DNA of 64,000 nucleotides, from NCBI RefSeq assembly GCF_000416985.1, contig NZ_ATDL01000001.1, positions 85,668 to 149,667 of the forward strand, given 5' to 3'. Each line of letters begins with the position of its first letter. Within the stretch, counting starts at the first letter, position 1. This document shows, in pieces, positions 18,096-26,700 of this stretch. This DNA comes from Sphingobacterium paucimobilis HER1398. GTDB lineage: Bacteria; Bacteroidota; Bacteroidia; Sphingobacteriales; Sphingobacteriaceae. Under the pieces are notes generated by a model that saw only the letters and a program-made list of their open reading frames with translations, had not been told where the DNA came from and did not search any database. A program made the translations under genes and the position numbers.

Positions 18096-18258
18096 TTTTT
18101 TAGCATTTAATTTTATACTCTTTTTAATGTGCTTGACGGATGAGCATCAGCGGCAATCATATCCTCAATACACATATAAATTAAATGTTTCCATCTTGTG
18201 AATATTATGCAATAAAAACTATTTTTTTTTTGATATGCAAATTAATAAATAGTTAACT
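18096..18258. other. Non-coding stretch between the exb promoter and the yciH terminator
   Basis: No open frame, RNA gene or repeat is evident. It is AT-rich with a run of ten or more T near 18220-18235. A short palindrome, GATGAGCATC, lies near 18140. I see no other structure. Confidence 0.5.
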
Positions 18259-18287
18259 GAAAAAAATAAGTAAGCTATCACTTACTT
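18259..18287 (-). terminator. Intrinsic terminator after the SUI1/YciH gene
   Basis: On the minus strand AAGTAAG and CTTACTT pair as a 7-bp stem around a 6-nt loop, followed by ATTTTTTT. It lies about 85 nt beyond the stop of the SUI1-family gene. Confidence 0.75.
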
Positions 18288-18371
18288 TACTTGTTCCAAC
18301 ATATTTGCGTGTTACTGCATTTTAAGCTCCTAAGCTCCTTGTAGTAACGCATTTATAAAGCAAAAATTGCC

Positions 18372-18719
18372 CTACCCACCAACCTGTTTGACAGAATAGC
18401 CACCAGAGATCAGTATATCAAAAACTTTCTGCTTAAAATCTCCTTGTATCAAAATTTCGCCCTCTTTGGCAGATCCCCCCACCCCACATTTCTGCTTTAA
18501 CAATTTAGCGAGTTCCTGTAAATCGCTGTCTTTCCCGACAAAACCTTCTACAACAGTGACGACTTTCCCTTTACGGGATTTACGGTCCAAAAGGACCTTC
18601 AACCTTTGCTTCTCATTCGGTAGCGTGTCTGTTTCTAAATTCAGACCCTCCTCATAACTAAAGGAGCTATCCGTCGAATAGACAATACCTTCGTAACGCT
18701 GTTTTTTTTGCTTTGACAT
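18372..18719 (-). CDS. yciH: SUI1/YciH family translation initiation factor-like protein
   Basis: This 115-residue protein has the SUI1 (eIF1-like) fold signature. RKGKVVTVVEGFVGKDSDLQ and LAKLLKQKCGVGGSAKEGEI match the conserved core of YciH proteins, and the end GDFKQKVFDILISGGYSVKQ is typical. Bacterial YciH binds the small ribosomal subunit and affects initiation fidelity. It lies downstream of the lipid kinase with a 66-nt gap and has its own terminator. Confidence 0.9.
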   Translation of the reverse strand: MSKQKKQRYEGIVYSTDSSFSYEEGLNLETDTLPNEKQRLKVLLDRKSRKGKVVTVVEGFVGKDSDLQELAKLLKQKCGVGGSAKEGEILIQGDFKQKVFDILISGGYSVKQVGG

Positions 18720-18785
18720 TTTTATTTAAAAGTTATAGAAGTTATAAAAGTGGTTTTACAGCTTCGCGATCTTGCTCCTCCTTTA

Positions 18786-19664
18786 TTAACATATTATTTT
18801 CAATGAACTCGGTTTTACTTCTATCTGTAAATTGCCAGGGAGCGCTAATGGTTCGCCATCCACATGCACTGGTCCTGCATCATCGCGCTCAATCAATATA
18901 TTTCTACCCGGAATAATCTCAACATACTCAGACTGGTCTGCCGAGCGGTTGAAAAGGTGATATACCATCATAGGCAGGATATAGAGAGGAAACTTATGCA
19001 CGATACATACGTCCAGCACACCATCGTTGACAGATGCATTAGGGGCGATATAGGCATTATTCCCATATTGAGGAGAGTTTGCAACAGATATCATAAATGC
19101 TTCACGCTCGTATTTTTTCCCGTCGATTGTCAAACTATAATGGCAGGGCTTGTATTTACTCAATACATTGATCACAGATCTCAAATACCCAATAGGACCT
19201 CGTATAGAGTCATTAGCAAAGCGGTCACTCACCGAAGCATCAAACCCAAGCCCAGCAATATTGAAAAAAGGCTTACCATTCACCGTCCCGCAATCGACAT
19301 CCGTTGTTTCGAATCGATTCAGCCGGCGAATAGCTGCAGTCTCATTCATAGGAATCCCCAGGTATAGCGCCAAACCATTCCCAGAGCCCTCCGGAATAAT
19401 TCCCAAAGGAATTCCTGAACCTACCAATGCTGCCCCCAATTCGTTGATCGTCCCATCCCCCCCCACAGCAATGACCGCATCGTATTTGTCTTCTATTGCC
19501 TTTTTACCCAATTCATAAGCATGATTGGGCTTTGTCGTCTGTTGAAAAGTTGGATTAAACTTCTTTAAATCAAGAACTTCCAAAACCTTCTTATTGAAGG
19601 CCGTTTTCTTTTTCCCCCCCGAAATAGGGTTTATCACAAAAAGTATCTTTTTTTGATCTTCCAT
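18786..19664 (-). CDS. Diacylglycerol/lipid kinase family protein (YegS/BmrU type)
   Basis: This 292-residue protein has the DAGK catalytic domain. INPISGGKKK at the start, the nucleotide-binding GGDGTINE, and EGSGNGLA are all present. The C-terminal half with NDGVLDVCIVHKF and HVDGEPL is also typical. It phosphorylates a lipid such as diacylglycerol, but the actual substrate is unknown. The frame is open further upstream. I chose the ATG at 19664 (MEDQKK); 19673 is also possible. It is divergent from metK. Confidence 0.88.
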   Translation of the reverse strand: MEDQKKILFVINPISGGKKKTAFNKKVLEVLDLKKFNPTFQQTTKPNHAYELGKKAIEDKYDAVIAVGGDGTINELGAALVGSGIPLGIIPEGSGNGLALYLGIPMNETAAIRRLNRFETTDVDCGTVNGKPFFNIAGLGFDASVSDRFANDSIRGPIGYLRSVINVLSKYKPCHYSLTIDGKKYEREAFMISVANSPQYGNNAYIAPNASVNDGVLDVCIVHKFPLYILPMMVYHLFNRSADQSEYVEIIPGRNILIERDDAGPVHVDGEPLALPGNLQIEVKPSSLKIIC

Positions 19665-19770
19665 AAAATGCATACTGTCACGTCTGTAAAGATATAGATT
19701 ACATTGCAATTAATAATCGTCCAAATCTTGGAATAACTAAAATTAGCTTTTAATAGTTATAAAAGAGTTG

Positions 19771-19778
19771 TAGCTTTG
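19771..19778 (+). promoter_or_regulatory. -7 box of the metK promoter
   Basis: TAGCTTTG matches TANNTTTG and lies 13 nt before the first stem of the SAM-II-like aptamer, which puts the aptamer at the very 5' end of the mRNA. No good TTG is found at the -33 distance. Confidence 0.6.
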
Positions 19779-19791
19779 TCCCGTCAAAAAA

Positions 19792-19863
19792 GGTGGACTG
19801 ATTTGCATTTTACTTGAACAGTAAAAAGGGAGATTGCAACCACAGAAAAAAAGTGCTAAAACC
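19792..19863 (+). ncRNA. SAM-II-type riboswitch aptamer (long-loop variant) upstream of metK
   Basis: Stem P1 pairs GTGG (19793-19796) with CCAC (19840-19843). Loop 1 starts with CTGATTT, as in SAM-II. It then has an inserted 7-bp hairpin (TTTTACT with AGTAAAA, 19808-19826), followed by GGG, three bases, and TTGCAA directly before the 3' arm of P1. After P1 comes an A-run and GTGCTAAAACC. The conserved GCTAAAA is present. The GG/CC pair that closes the pseudoknot swaps sides relative to the known CC/GG form, a compensating change. SAM-II binds S-adenosylmethionine, the product of MetK, so feedback control of metK is expected. The assignment is by eye from the remembered consensus. Confidence 0.8.
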
Positions 19864-19965
19864 ATTCATTTACTCGTTTTTCACTTCTACCTGTATTGCT
19901 TTTTTCTAACTAAGGTACAATACAGTTCCCACAAGGTAATATTATACAAAAACAACTATTGTAAT

Positions 19966-21219
19966 ATGGCATATTTATTCACATCCGAATCGGTATCGGA
20001 AGGCCATCCAGACAAAATTGCGGATCAAATATCTGATGCATTAATTGATAACTTTCTAGCGTGGGACGAAGATGCCCGCGTGGCTATCGAAACTTTGGTC
20101 ACTACAGGTCAAGTCGTATTAGCCGGTGAAGTGAAATCTAAGATATATTTGGATGTTCAGAAAATAACACGAGCAGTCATTGAAAAGATCGGCTATACGA
20201 AATCGGCATACATGTTCGAAGCGAACTCATGCGGTGTATTATCAGCCATTCACGAGCAATCTGCTGATATCAATCAGGGAGTAGACCGTAAAACGAGGCA
20301 AGAACAAGGCGCAGGAGATCAAGGGATCATGTTTGGTTATGCAAACAATGAGACCGATAACTATATGCCATTAGCGCTGGATTTATCCCATCGCTTACTT
20401 TATGAATTAGCCGCTTTACGTCGCGAAAACAAAGAAATCTCTTATTTACGCCCCGACGCCAAATCGCAAGTTACCTTAGAATATAGCGACGACCATAAAC
20501 CCTTGCGTATCGACACCATTGTAATCTCTACACAGCATGATGATTTTGACAACGAAGATACTATGCTTGCAAAAATTACAGAAGACATCAAAAACATTTT
20601 GATTCCTCGGGTCAAAGCACAGTTGAAACCGGAGCTACAAGCATTATTCAACGATAATATAAAATTCCATGTCAATCCTACGGGTAAGTTTGTAATCGGT
20701 GGTCCACATGGAGATACCGGATTGACAGGGCGTAAAATCATCGTGGATACCTATGGTGGTAAGGGAGCACATGGTGGTGGAGCTTTTTCAGGAAAAGATC
20801 CTTCAAAAGTAGACCGTTCGGCGGCCTATGCAACACGGCATATTGCCAAAAACCTAGTAGCTGCTGGTGTTGCAGACGAAATACTAGTTCAGATTTCGTA
20901 CGCTATCGGTGTAAAAGATCCTATGGGAATCTACGTAAATACATACGGAACAAGTAAGGTGAAATTCTCAGATTCTGAAATTGCAACGAAAATTTCTGAA
21001 ATTTTCGACATGACACCATACGGTATCGAAACACGCCTGGGGCTGCGCAATCCTATATATTCCGAAACTGCAGCTTATGGACATATGGGACGGACACCAA
21101 AGACCGTCACGAAAACATTTGAAAGTTCTAATGGCGAAACCAAAACGGTGGAAGTAGAGCTGTTTACTTGGGAAAAACTTGACTACGTGGATAAAGTCAA
21201 AACGGCTTTCGGAATTTAA
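19966..21219 (+). CDS. metK: S-adenosylmethionine synthetase
   Basis: This 417-residue enzyme makes S-adenosylmethionine from methionine and ATP. The N-terminus [20 protein letters not shown] carries the ATP-site [17 protein letters not shown] and the glycine-rich [19 protein letters not shown] loop follow at their usual places. The ATG at 19966 is the family start. A longer frame from a TTG at 19834 would run through the riboswitch and is rejected. The leader of about 180 nt holds the SAM-II-like element, and a strong terminator follows the stop. Confidence 0.98.
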   Translation: MAYLFTSESVSEGHPDKIADQISDALIDNFLAWDEDARVAIETLVTTGQVVLAGEVKSKIYLDVQKITRAVIEKIGYTKSAYMFEANSCGVLSAIHEQSADINQGVDRKTRQEQGAGDQGIMFGYANNETDNYMPLALDLSHRLLYELAALRRENKEISYLRPDAKSQVTLEYSDDHKPLRIDTIVISTQHDDFDNEDTMLAKITEDIKNILIPRVKAQLKPELQALFNDNIKFHVNPTGKFVIGGPHGDTGLTGRKIIVDTYGGKGAHGGGAFSGKDPSKVDRSAAYATRHIAKNLVAAGVADEILVQISYAIGVKDPMGIYVNTYGTSKVKFSDSEIATKISEIFDMTPYGIETRLGLRNPIYSETAAYGHMGRTPKTVTKTFESSNGETKTVEVELFTWEKLDYVDKVKTAFGI

Positions 21220-21234
21220 ACTGTAAGCATACAA

Positions 21235-21268
21235 AACAGCACTCGAAAAATTGAGTGCTGTTTTTTTT
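21235..21268 (+). terminator. Intrinsic terminator after metK
   Basis: CAGCACTC (21237-21244) and GAGTGCTG (21253-21260) form a perfect 8-bp stem with an 8-nt loop, followed by eight T. It lies 15 nt after the metK stop. Confidence 0.95.
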
Positions 21269-21521
21269 CGCCATCCGTATCTTTGATAGTGTAAACCTTG
21301 TAAACAAGTACAGCTATCTAAGAGATGAGACATACAAAAAGGCCCTTGAATCCATGTTGAGTCCGAGTCCTCTCCGTGTTGGCAGCGAGTAGTCCCCGGC
21401 ACCAATTCGCTCCAATCTAGCAAGCAGGTCGCACACAGTCACCTTCTTAATAGGATCTCAACTACAGCGATACTATATCTATACTGAAGTTCTCGGCACT
21501 AGAACGTCACCAAAACGTAGC
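21269..21521. other. Unexplained, locally GC-richer intergenic stretch
   Basis: No credible gene is visible between the metK terminator and the end of the DUF58 gene. The part at 21350-21440 is more GC-rich than the flanks and contains GTCCCCGGCACCA, like a tRNA 3' end, and GAGTCCGAGTCCTC, like a T-arm. The spacing does not allow a tRNA cloverleaf. It could be a decayed element. Confidence 0.4.
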
Positions 21522-22850
21522 TTATATCAAACCTCTTGCTTTAACCTCTAGATACTTATTAATCGCATTGATGCTCAAATCCTCAGGTGCAGTATATATC
21601 GTCTGCAATCCATTACGGGCGAGCTCTTGAATAATCAGGTTTTTCTCATAGACAAACTTCTCAGCTATAATCTTATTGTAGATATCAATTGTTTTGACAG
21701 CCTCGTCCCGAGCCATTTCCAGCAGCTCCGTATTCTTAAAGACAACCACCACCACGATATGGCTTTTGTTCAACATCCGTAAATAAGGCAGCTGCCTATC
21801 CATCGCCTCTAGCGTTTCGAAATTGGTGTAAATAAAAATAAGCGAACGCTTATTGATATGTTTTCTAGCAAAGGCATACAAACCGCCAAACTCGGACTCT
21901 TCAAACTTTGTGGTGATACCATACAACTTGTCAGAGATCAGCTTCATCTGCTTATTGTTCTTCTCCGCAGGAATATGGTTACCTACTTCTTTGGAGAAGG
22001 TTAACATCCCTGCCTTATCCTGTTTGAGTATCGCCGCACTGGAAAGGACCAGAGTGGCATTGATGGCATAATCCAATAAGGTCATTTCCTGAAAAGGCAT
22101 ACGCATGACACGCCCCAAGTCAATAAAGGAATAAATCGGTTGGGATTTTTCTTCTTGATACTGGTTTATCATCAGCTTATTATGCTTGGCAGAAGCTTTC
22201 CAATTCATGTGTCGATATTCGTCCCCTTTTACATACTCCCGTATATGGTCAAACTCCATCGTAGTTCCTATTCGACGGATCCGCTTAACTCCCATCTCTA
22301 CGAGCCTATCCGTCGTAGCCAACAGTTGGTATTTGTGCATTTGTATAAATGACGGATAACAGGGAACATCAAGCATACCTTCCAACACAAATTTTCGCTC
22401 AAAAAGCCCCAGATGACTGACCAGCACATTACACTTTCCAAAAGAATATATACCTCGGCTTTTAGGACTTAGTTCAAAATCGATGAGATGTTCTTTATGA
22501 GGCACCAATCGCAATAAAAACTCATTCTGTCGCATCTGCAATTGCACCGGCATCTCTTCTAATACTCGGGCTTTCATCCCGATAATATAACGACTGGCAA
22601 CAAGCAGGGAAAATGTATTGATATCCCCATTAGACATTTTTTCGGGATACCTACGCTCGATGGAAATAGGCTTTTTGGGCAAAAACAGAAATAACAAGTC
22701 CCAAACGCATACAAGCAATAACACCCACAAAAGAACGGTACATAAGATACGTAAAGGTTCCACGTAAAACGACAACGCAAAGCCTCCTGCTAATCCTAAG
22801 AGCAGAAAGAAAAACAGGTTCTTAACATATAACCGTTTTATCCAGTTCAT
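21522..22850 (-). CDS. DUF58 domain-containing protein of the MoxR operon
   Basis: This 442-residue protein has two membrane helices in the first 60 residues. The DUF58 core has the signature VKGDEYRHMNWKASAKHNKL (about residues 209-228), and a von Willebrand A-like fold follows. DUF58 proteins work with MoxR ATPases in cell-envelope or protein-complex maturation, and the exact target is unknown. The start overlaps the moxR stop by one base. It is the last gene of the operon. Confidence 0.9.
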   Translation of the reverse strand: MNWIKRLYVKNLFFFLLLGLAGGFALSFYVEPLRILCTVLLWVLLLVCVWDLLFLFLPKKPISIERRYPEKMSNGDINTFSLLVASRYIIGMKARVLEEMPVQLQMRQNEFLLRLVPHKEHLIDFELSPKSRGIYSFGKCNVLVSHLGLFERKFVLEGMLDVPCYPSFIQMHKYQLLATTDRLVEMGVKRIRRIGTTMEFDHIREYVKGDEYRHMNWKASAKHNKLMINQYQEEKSQPIYSFIDLGRVMRMPFQEMTLLDYAINATLVLSSAAILKQDKAGMLTFSKEVGNHIPAEKNNKQMKLISDKLYGITTKFEESEFGGLYAFARKHINKRSLIFIYTNFETLEAMDRQLPYLRMLNKSHIVVVVVFKNTELLEMARDEAVKTIDIYNKIIAEKFVYEKNLIIQELARNGLQTIYTAPEDLSINAINKYLEVKARGLI

Positions 22851-23854
22851 TATCGCGGAATTTCTACAGACTCTACCAATTGGCGAATAATATAATCGGC
22901 AGAAAATCCTTCCATTTCTTTTTCCGGGGTCAGCTGCACACGATGGCCTAAGATTGCTGGCGCCACATATTTCACATCCTCTGGTGTCACAAAGTCCCTA
23001 CCTTGCAAAGCAGCAGATGCTTTTGAAGCTTCTAATAAAGCTATGGTCGCCCTAGGTGATGCGCCTAAACTCAAATTGGGATTACTGCGTGTCTGCACCA
23101 CGATCTGTGCCATATACTGCAACACGTCATCATGGACATACACCAACTTCACCAGTTTCTGAAAATCAACTATTTCTTCTTTAGACAATACCGTCTGGAC
23201 AAGATCCTCCTTATTGCCGTCCCGTTGCAAGTGATGTTCCTTTAAGATATTCAACTCTTGCTCAAATTCGGGATAATGAACATCAATCTTAAATAAAAAG
23301 CGATCCAACTGAGCTTCGGGCAACCGATACGTACCTTCGTGCTCAATGGGGTTTTGTGTAGCAAATACAATAAACGGGCTGGTCATTTTGTACGTGTGAC
23401 CATCAACAGTTACCTGCTCTTCACTCATACATTCAAACAAGGACGCCTGTGTTTTTGCGGGAGCCCGATTAATCTCATCGATTAAAATAATATTCCCGAA
23501 TATAGGTCCTTTTCTAAACTCAAACTCATTGGTCTTCAAATCCAGAATAGAAGAACCTGTCACATCCGAAGGCATTAAGTCTGGTGTAAACTGAATCCGC
23601 TTAAAATCGCTAGCTATTGTCTTCGCAATAAGTTTAGCGGTTAATGTTTTGGCAACCCCAGGAAGACCTTCGATCAATGAATGTCCGTCCGCAAGAATCG
23701 ATATCAATAACATATTAATCACACGGTCTTGTCCGACGATAACTTTCTTAATTTCCTGTCTTACGGCATCTAACTGCTGCTGTAGGGCAGACAAATCAAT
23801 CCGATTTTCGAAATCCGGCAAATAACGGTTTGTTACATGATCTTGTTCGCTCAT
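22850..23854 (-). CDS. MoxR family AAA ATPase
   Basis: This 334-residue AAA+ ATPase has a Walker A-type loop LIEGLPGVAKTLTAKLIAKT at about residues 57-76. Walker B is IILIDEINRAP, the arginine-finger region is EGTYRLPEAQLDRFLF, and AsnThrGln-like sensor 1 is VFATQNPIE. MoxR proteins act as chaperones for insertion or activation of partner proteins, usually VWA or DUF58 proteins. Both neighbours overlap it (4 bp and 1 bp), which indicates a tightly coupled unit. Confidence 0.95.
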   Translation of the reverse strand: MSEQDHVTNRYLPDFENRIDLSALQQQLDAVRQEIKKVIVGQDRVINMLLISILADGHSLIEGLPGVAKTLTAKLIAKTIASDFKRIQFTPDLMPSDVTGSSILDLKTNEFEFRKGPIFGNIILIDEINRAPAKTQASLFECMSEEQVTVDGHTYKMTSPFIVFATQNPIEHEGTYRLPEAQLDRFLFKIDVHYPEFEQELNILKEHHLQRDGNKEDLVQTVLSKEEIVDFQKLVKLVYVHDDVLQYMAQIVVQTRSNPNLSLGASPRATIALLEASKASAALQGRDFVTPEDVKYVAPAILGHRVQLTPEKEMEGFSADYIIRQLVESVEIPR

Positions 23855-25062
23855 ATCAAATTGGCTTTACTTTTAAATTCTTCTATTTTTCTATTAACAT
23901 CTCTAACATCTTCTATGGAAAAACTATGCTGTTCGCGACACCTATGAAGAAAAGAGAATAATGCGGTGGTCTCCTCTAAATTCACTGCAGATTTAAGCGA
24001 TAGCTGCCGCAGAAATTTACGATCTAAAAGATCCATCGTTTCCAAATGGTAACTGTGTCTTATGGCATAAAGAAAATAATCAATCTTTTTATGGACAATA
24101 TTTCCAGGATCTCCATTTTCATAATACAACGTACCGATAGTCTTTGCAAACTCTTTGGAAAGATTAGGCTCAGGTCGTACAATTTTTACTGCGCGTTGCT
24201 CCCGCTTACTTTTAAACACAAGCAAAACAAACAGACCAAACAACAACAAATACCACGCTTGGTTAAAACCCGGACTTGTCAAAATAACACGTAAAGGCGT
24301 AGCTGATTCCCCAGATTTGAAATAATAGTCAGAAAACAATATCTTCTTGCTTTTAATCTGTTCTAGAGCTCTTGCCACGTATTCATATCCATCTTGCTGT
24401 AATAGGTGATAATTCGTAAACACTTCGGGGAGCAAATGCAAATATAGACTTCCTTCTCCATGAGACACACGTATGAAATTGGGGATGGCTCGCCCTCTCG
24501 CATGTAACTGTCCCAGAATCGTGCAGGTCCTTGCATTAAGCTTAGAGAATACATTGAAATCATTTATCCTATCCAAATGAAGTCGCGCTGTATCCTGTCC
24601 CAAGGAATAGCTGACGTTTTTGTCCGTAGGTACAAACAGTTTATACTGTAAAGACTCTGCTTTTATCCCTAGCGTATCCAATAATTGCTTACCAATATAG
24701 GTAGAAGCTATAAATACCTCGCCTCCTCGATCCACAAAATCCAATATTTTCTTAGCATCGGAATCACTATAACTAACTTGTTGGTATACGTCTAGGAGTG
24801 CCGTTTCGTAACCTTTAACGCTATCTAGACGGTCCACCAATTCGTATATAGTCTCTCCGAAATCTGCATATACACGGTCAGCTCCCAATATATGCGGCAC
24901 CTCATTGCGAAAAACAAATAAGCCGTAGGGTATCTTATCCCTGAAGTTATAAGTCTTCGTCCAATTTATAGGACGCTTTGCTCCGGCATCTATCAGCGCA
25001 ATGCCAATAGCAACACTCAGCACCAACAAAAATCCTATCCATATACTTTTTTTCAAGACCAC
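23851..25062 (-). CDS. DUF4350 domain-containing membrane protein
   Basis: This 403-residue protein has an N-terminal helix at 7-27 followed by a DUF4350-like extracytoplasmic region (KTYNFRDKIPYGLFVFRNEV). A second helix lies near AWYLLLFGLFVLLVFKS at about 275, with a C-terminal cytoplasmic helical part. Such proteins recur between DUF4129 and MoxR genes in Bacteroidota. It overlaps moxR by 4 bp and the DUF4129 gene by 10 bp. Function is unknown, but it is an obligate neighbour of the MoxR system. Confidence 0.82.
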   Translation of the reverse strand: MVLKKSIWIGFLLVLSVAIGIALIDAGAKRPINWTKTYNFRDKIPYGLFVFRNEVPHILGADRVYADFGETIYELVDRLDSVKGYETALLDVYQQVSYSDSDAKKILDFVDRGGEVFIASTYIGKQLLDTLGIKAESLQYKLFVPTDKNVSYSLGQDTARLHLDRINDFNVFSKLNARTCTILGQLHARGRAIPNFIRVSHGEGSLYLHLLPEVFTNYHLLQQDGYEYVARALEQIKSKKILFSDYYFKSGESATPLRVILTSPGFNQAWYLLLFGLFVLLVFKSKREQRAVKIVRPEPNLSKEFAKTIGTLYYENGDPGNIVHKKIDYFLYAIRHSYHLETMDLLDRKFLRQLSLKSAVNLEETTALFSFLHRCREQHSFSIEDVRDVNRKIEEFKSKANLI

Positions 25063-25790
25063 CTCCTTTGAAATTGGACAAAACGTTCTTCATACTTAGC
25101 ATAGGAGCTCTCCGTAACTTCAAAACCTCCAAACCATACATAATCAAATAACGAAGCACAATCTAGAAAATCATTCTTTAGCTCGGCATTCTCAACTTCT
25201 TCCATCAGTTCACCATTCGTCTTGGATTGATTCCACTCTACAATTCCTTTTCGGCCCAAGAGCTGAATATTCATCAGATGCAGATAGCGGATAGCCAATG
25301 CATAATTCTTTTGCTCCAATGCCACTGACAGATAAGCGTCTACATCTATCTGCATGAGGTTTCTTTCTACAAAGTCTACCTGTTGCACTTCTTCCTCTTC
25401 AACTTGGTGATGTATATAAACTCGATTTCGAGACATAATAAATTTGTAGACCAAAAAAACAAAGATGATGCCACCTACTATCGCTAGGATATTAAAAATC
25501 CCTTCATTAAAATCGGTTTTTGGAGCAGGAAACAAGCTCGAGAAAAAAGCTTCTATCTGGTCAAATAACTTGTCAAAAAAACTCAACTTGTCTGAAATAC
25601 TCTCTGCATATTCAAACTCTTTGCTTTGATACCGAGCCAACATAGCGTCAAAGGAAGAGATCGTATCCAAAGCTATCATCTTGGCCTTTGGAATAGAGTC
25701 ATAGTAGCCCGATTTCCAATATTCGTAGCTAGGCGCATCAGCTGCAATAACAACCGTATCAGTAAATACCTCTCGTAGATTACTAGACAT
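25053..25790 (-). CDS. DUF4129 domain-containing protein
   Basis: This 245-residue protein has one membrane helix (IFNILAIVGGIIFVFLVYKF, about 96-115). The C-terminal DUF4129-like domain has NYALAIRYLHLMNIQLLGRK and WNQSKTNGELMEEV, then YVWFGGFEVTESSYAKYEERF. The region before the helix should be periplasmic, yet no signal peptide precedes it. The start at 25790 overlaps the previous gene by 8 bp, so the N-terminus may be a truncated form. It belongs to the MoxR cluster. Confidence 0.8.
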   Translation of the reverse strand: MSSNLREVFTDTVVIAADAPSYEYWKSGYYDSIPKAKMIALDTISSFDAMLARYQSKEFEYAESISDKLSFFDKLFDQIEAFFSSLFPAPKTDFNEGIFNILAIVGGIIFVFLVYKFIMSRNRVYIHHQVEEEEVQQVDFVERNLMQIDVDAYLSVALEQKNYALAIRYLHLMNIQLLGRKGIVEWNQSKTNGELMEEVENAELKNDFLDCASLFDYVWFGGFEVTESSYAKYEERFVQFQRRWS

Positions 25791-26700
25791 TATCCCTCCT
25801 TCCTATCCTGTGGATTCTGTCAAAAACATCTTCTCCGAAACGAAGCTCCTTGGCTGTTTCATAGATAATGCCATAACTGATTACCGACAACATGTAGTAT
25901 ATAATAAAAAACACAGTCAACACTGTACTCCCAAAGGTTACTAATATCTTTCCGATATAGGTTTCAAAAAAATCATTGTTGAAACCTACATAATTATAAG
26001 CAACTAAACCTATGATGATAAAGGGGACTACACTCGTCAAAGTGATCAGTGACCGAAACAAGAAGGTAACCACATAAGAAGCCAATCCATATTCGCCTAT
26101 CTTTTCCTTCAGCAGTGAAAAAGCTGACGTATAAGTATCGAATAAGTCATAGTAATTCTCTCTGTATAACATAAAAGCTGTAAAAAACCACAATCCTAAT
26201 ATGGAGAAAACTATTCCTACAGCAATCGACCCAACAAGAGGTATCAACGCTGAAATAAATATTGCAAATCCAATTGGAATAAAGAGAATCACCCCAACCA
26301 CGATGCTCGCCAGTAAAAAACGTATATACTTGTTACGCTGATCTATAAATGATCGCCATATGTCTTTATAGGAAAACAGGAGATCCCGCCTATTTCTCAG
26401 AAGGATAAAATACTCGATGGTAAATCCAAATGCCAGCACTCCGATCAGCAACATAAAAAGTCCGGCAAAACCAAAAATAACCAACATGTCTACAATTTCG
26501 CCAGAACTGTAATCGACATTTAAATTTAATTGGGTTGAAATGTAATAACCGACAAGCATCATCATACACAAAGGCCCTACCAACAGACGAAGTAACTCCC
26601 GTGTCATATGCCCCCAGATGATTTTGAGCAAATTGATAAAGTCCTGTACAAACTCTCCAACCTTGCGCTCTCGCTTAAATTCGAATTCGCTTAACTCCAT
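25783..26700 (-). CDS. Multi-helix membrane protein of the MoxR cluster (DUF4013-like)
   Basis: This 305-residue protein has about six hydrophobic segments, starting with MMMLVGYYIS and GLFMLLIGVLAFGFTIEYFI. Later ones include LLASIVVGVILFIPIGFAIF and SVVPFIIIGLVAYNYVG. Such DUF4013-like proteins lie between SpoIIM and DUF4129 genes in related genomes. It overlaps the SpoIIM gene by 10 bp and the DUF4129 gene by 8 bp. I cannot assign a reaction. Confidence 0.7.
   Translation of the reverse strand: MELSEFEFKRERKVGEFVQDFINLLKIIWGHMTRELLRLLVGPLCMMMLVGYYISTQLNLNVDYSSGEIVDMLVIFGFAGLFMLLIGVLAFGFTIEYFILLRNRRDLLFSYKDIWRSFIDQRNKYIRFLLASIVVGVILFIPIGFAIFISALIPLVGSIAVGIVFSILGLWFFTAFMLYRENYYDLFDTYTSAFSLLKEKIGEYGLASYVVTFLFRSLITLTSVVPFIIIGLVAYNYVGFNNDFFETYIGKILVTFGSTVLTVFFIIYYMLSVISYGIIYETAKELRFGEDVFDRIHRIGRRDNV

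Noticed and set aside
19834..19965. Upstream extension of metK from a TTG start (44 extra residues)
   Set aside because: The stretch overlaps the riboswitch-like element and is not family-like. [17 protein letters not shown] at 19966 is the conserved start.
20968..21423. Minus-strand open frame overlapping the metK end and the GC-rich block
   Set aside because: Most of it is antisense to metK and it crosses the terminator. The composition (Cys/Ser/Trp-rich) is not protein-like.
21350..21440. tRNA gene suggested by GGCACCA and a T-arm-like motif
   Set aside because: The distance between the T-arm-like motif and CCA is about 30 nt, and no matching 5' acceptor or D-arm is found.
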